Below, one piece after another: positions 63,094-64,000 of a stretch of DNA of 64,000 nucleotides. How positions within the stretch are numbered: the stretch's first letter is position 1; the number at the start of each line of letters is the position of its first letter. Below the pieces are notes generated by a model. It did no database searches. It saw only the letters and a program-made list of their open reading frames with translations, and had not been told where the DNA came from. A program made the position numbers and the translations under genes. The stretch comes from Raphanus sativus (lineage: Eukaryota > Streptophyta > Magnoliopsida > Brassicales > Brassicaceae): the NCBI RefSeq assembly GCF_000801105.2, contig NC_079517.1, forward strand, positions 3,596,001 to 3,660,000, in the 5' to 3' direction.

Positions 63094-64000
63094 CTAGATT
63101 CCTCCGTGTCCTAGCAAGGCTAGAAGAAAAGCCTTGTAGTCCCTTGATGTCTCTCTTGCTATGGCTTGATCGAGACTCTCATTGTTCCTCTTGTGATACA
63201 GCTCAGTGATCTTCTTCAGGTCCTTCTCTGCTCGTGTCACAATCACACGGGTCAGAGCATCTTCATCAGTCCCCACTGTATTGATTGCATTGCGCAAAAC
63301 CTATGTGCAGAAGAGATTTTTTTTTGAAAAAACAGTATATATGAATGCCAGCTACTCGTCTAGGGAGAAAAATAGAGGCCATGTGTAACATTTTGAAATA
63401 CTATTGTGGTATCTTACCTTTGCGTAGTACCGGTTAGGATTTTTGATGCACCTGATTGCTGCACGCAGTGCACTCAGGTACTCATTTGAAGGGTGGCTGA
63501 GAATATCCTGGGAATCATCAAACGTTTCATTACGGATGTTGTCATGAAGAAAAAAACTGGTATGAGGTGCTCTGTTTCCTCAAATTGATTTTAAAAGTAG
63601 TTTCTTTGTTGTCTTAATATTTCCCGTTGATTGTTTTGTCACAGTTTAATCATCAATTTATAAGTCCATGTTTTTTTGGTTTACCTTAGTGATCGATCTT
63701 CCATAGATATCCTTGTAGCGGTTGAGGATTGCGCAGAGCTGCACGCTGCTCCTTGTACTTATCACTCTGATCGTTTCTTCATGATCAACAGCCTTACCTA
63801 GGATTTCATCATGAAGAATCGCAGCCTCTGAATGCGCCAGAGTCTCATCAATTTCTTCCCCATGGTATTTATAAGCAGACGCCGTTGCTACCAAGAGCTG
63901 TATGAAAACGTCTCAAACGTTCAAGATCCAGTTAAAGCTAGAAGAGAACATTTTGAAATTAAAAAAATTACTTACCTTCCTGATGTCGCCGGTAGTACGG
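63094..64000 (-). CDS. ANN8: Annexin, 3' part (annexin 8-like)
   Basis: Visible exons in transcript order: 64000-63976 (partial), 63897-63685, 63507-63418, 63300-63094. The encoded part covers the end of annexin repeat 2, repeat 3 and repeat 4, beginning [20 protein letters not shown] and ending [13 protein letters not shown] before a TAG stop. Repeat 4 contains [16 protein letters not shown] with the GTDE calcium-binding loop type. Annexins bind acidic phospholipids in a Ca2+-dependent way at membranes. The N-terminal half lies beyond the window. Frame and splice phases (all 0) are intact. The symbol rests on gene order beside FIS1B; the family assignment is certain. Confidence 0.9.

Overview
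The window is plant nuclear DNA, almost certainly from a Brassicaceae species of the Brassica/Raphanus type. The genes have short introns with GT..AG borders, the intergenic DNA is AT-rich, and the proteins are close to Arabidopsis thaliana proteins. From memory, the order follows A. thaliana chromosome 5 from about At5g12480 down to At5g12380: CPK7, RETICULATA-RELATED 4, a DUF604 fringe-like gene, a CCCH zinc-finger/RRM gene, TPR16, a THUMP protein, a PHD/DDT protein, FIS1B and annexin 8. These locus numbers were not checked. All exon borders below were placed by hand from splice consensus, reading frame and family sequence; no transcript data were available.

Layout. 1-241: last exon of an NF-YA (HAP2) gene like NF-YA1. 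1.3-3.7 kb: calcium-dependent protein kinase like CPK7, with a tRNA-derived SINE in its last intron. 4.3-6.5 kb: plastid RETICULATA-RELATED protein. 6.9-32.6 kb: five tandem DUF604 glycosyltransferase-like genes (A-E), all on the minus strand. Copy D is broken by a 4-bp frameshift. The array is full of mobile DNA: an LTR element of TRIM/LARD type, a 2.5-kb Helitron and further Helitron ends, Tourist and LINE-type insertions, and relics that look like 5' flanks of lost array members. 33.4-33.7 kb: small PIG-Y-like membrane protein. 35.9-38.2 kb: CCCH/RRM protein with an apparent 1-nt frameshift. 40.0-45.2 kb: TPR plus J-domain co-chaperone. 46.3-48.1 kb: THUMP (Tan1-type) tRNA-modification adaptor. 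48.9-56.5 kb (minus): large PHD/DDT protein with five 84-residue tandem repeats. 56.5-61.9 kb: repeat-rich spacer with a Stowaway-like MITE, an RNase H-like pseudogene and a second SINE. 62.0-62.8 kb: FIS1-type fission adaptor. 63.1-64.0 kb (minus): 3' part of an annexin gene.

These are independent genes with no operon logic. The single-copy genes are conserved housekeeping or signalling genes. The lineage-specific parts are the DUF604 array, the internal repeat expansion of the PHD protein, and the layered transposon insertions, many with intact target-site duplications. I found no convincing new molecular system. The best candidates for novelty are the DUF604 expansion and the repeat-expanded, DLN-rich PHD protein.
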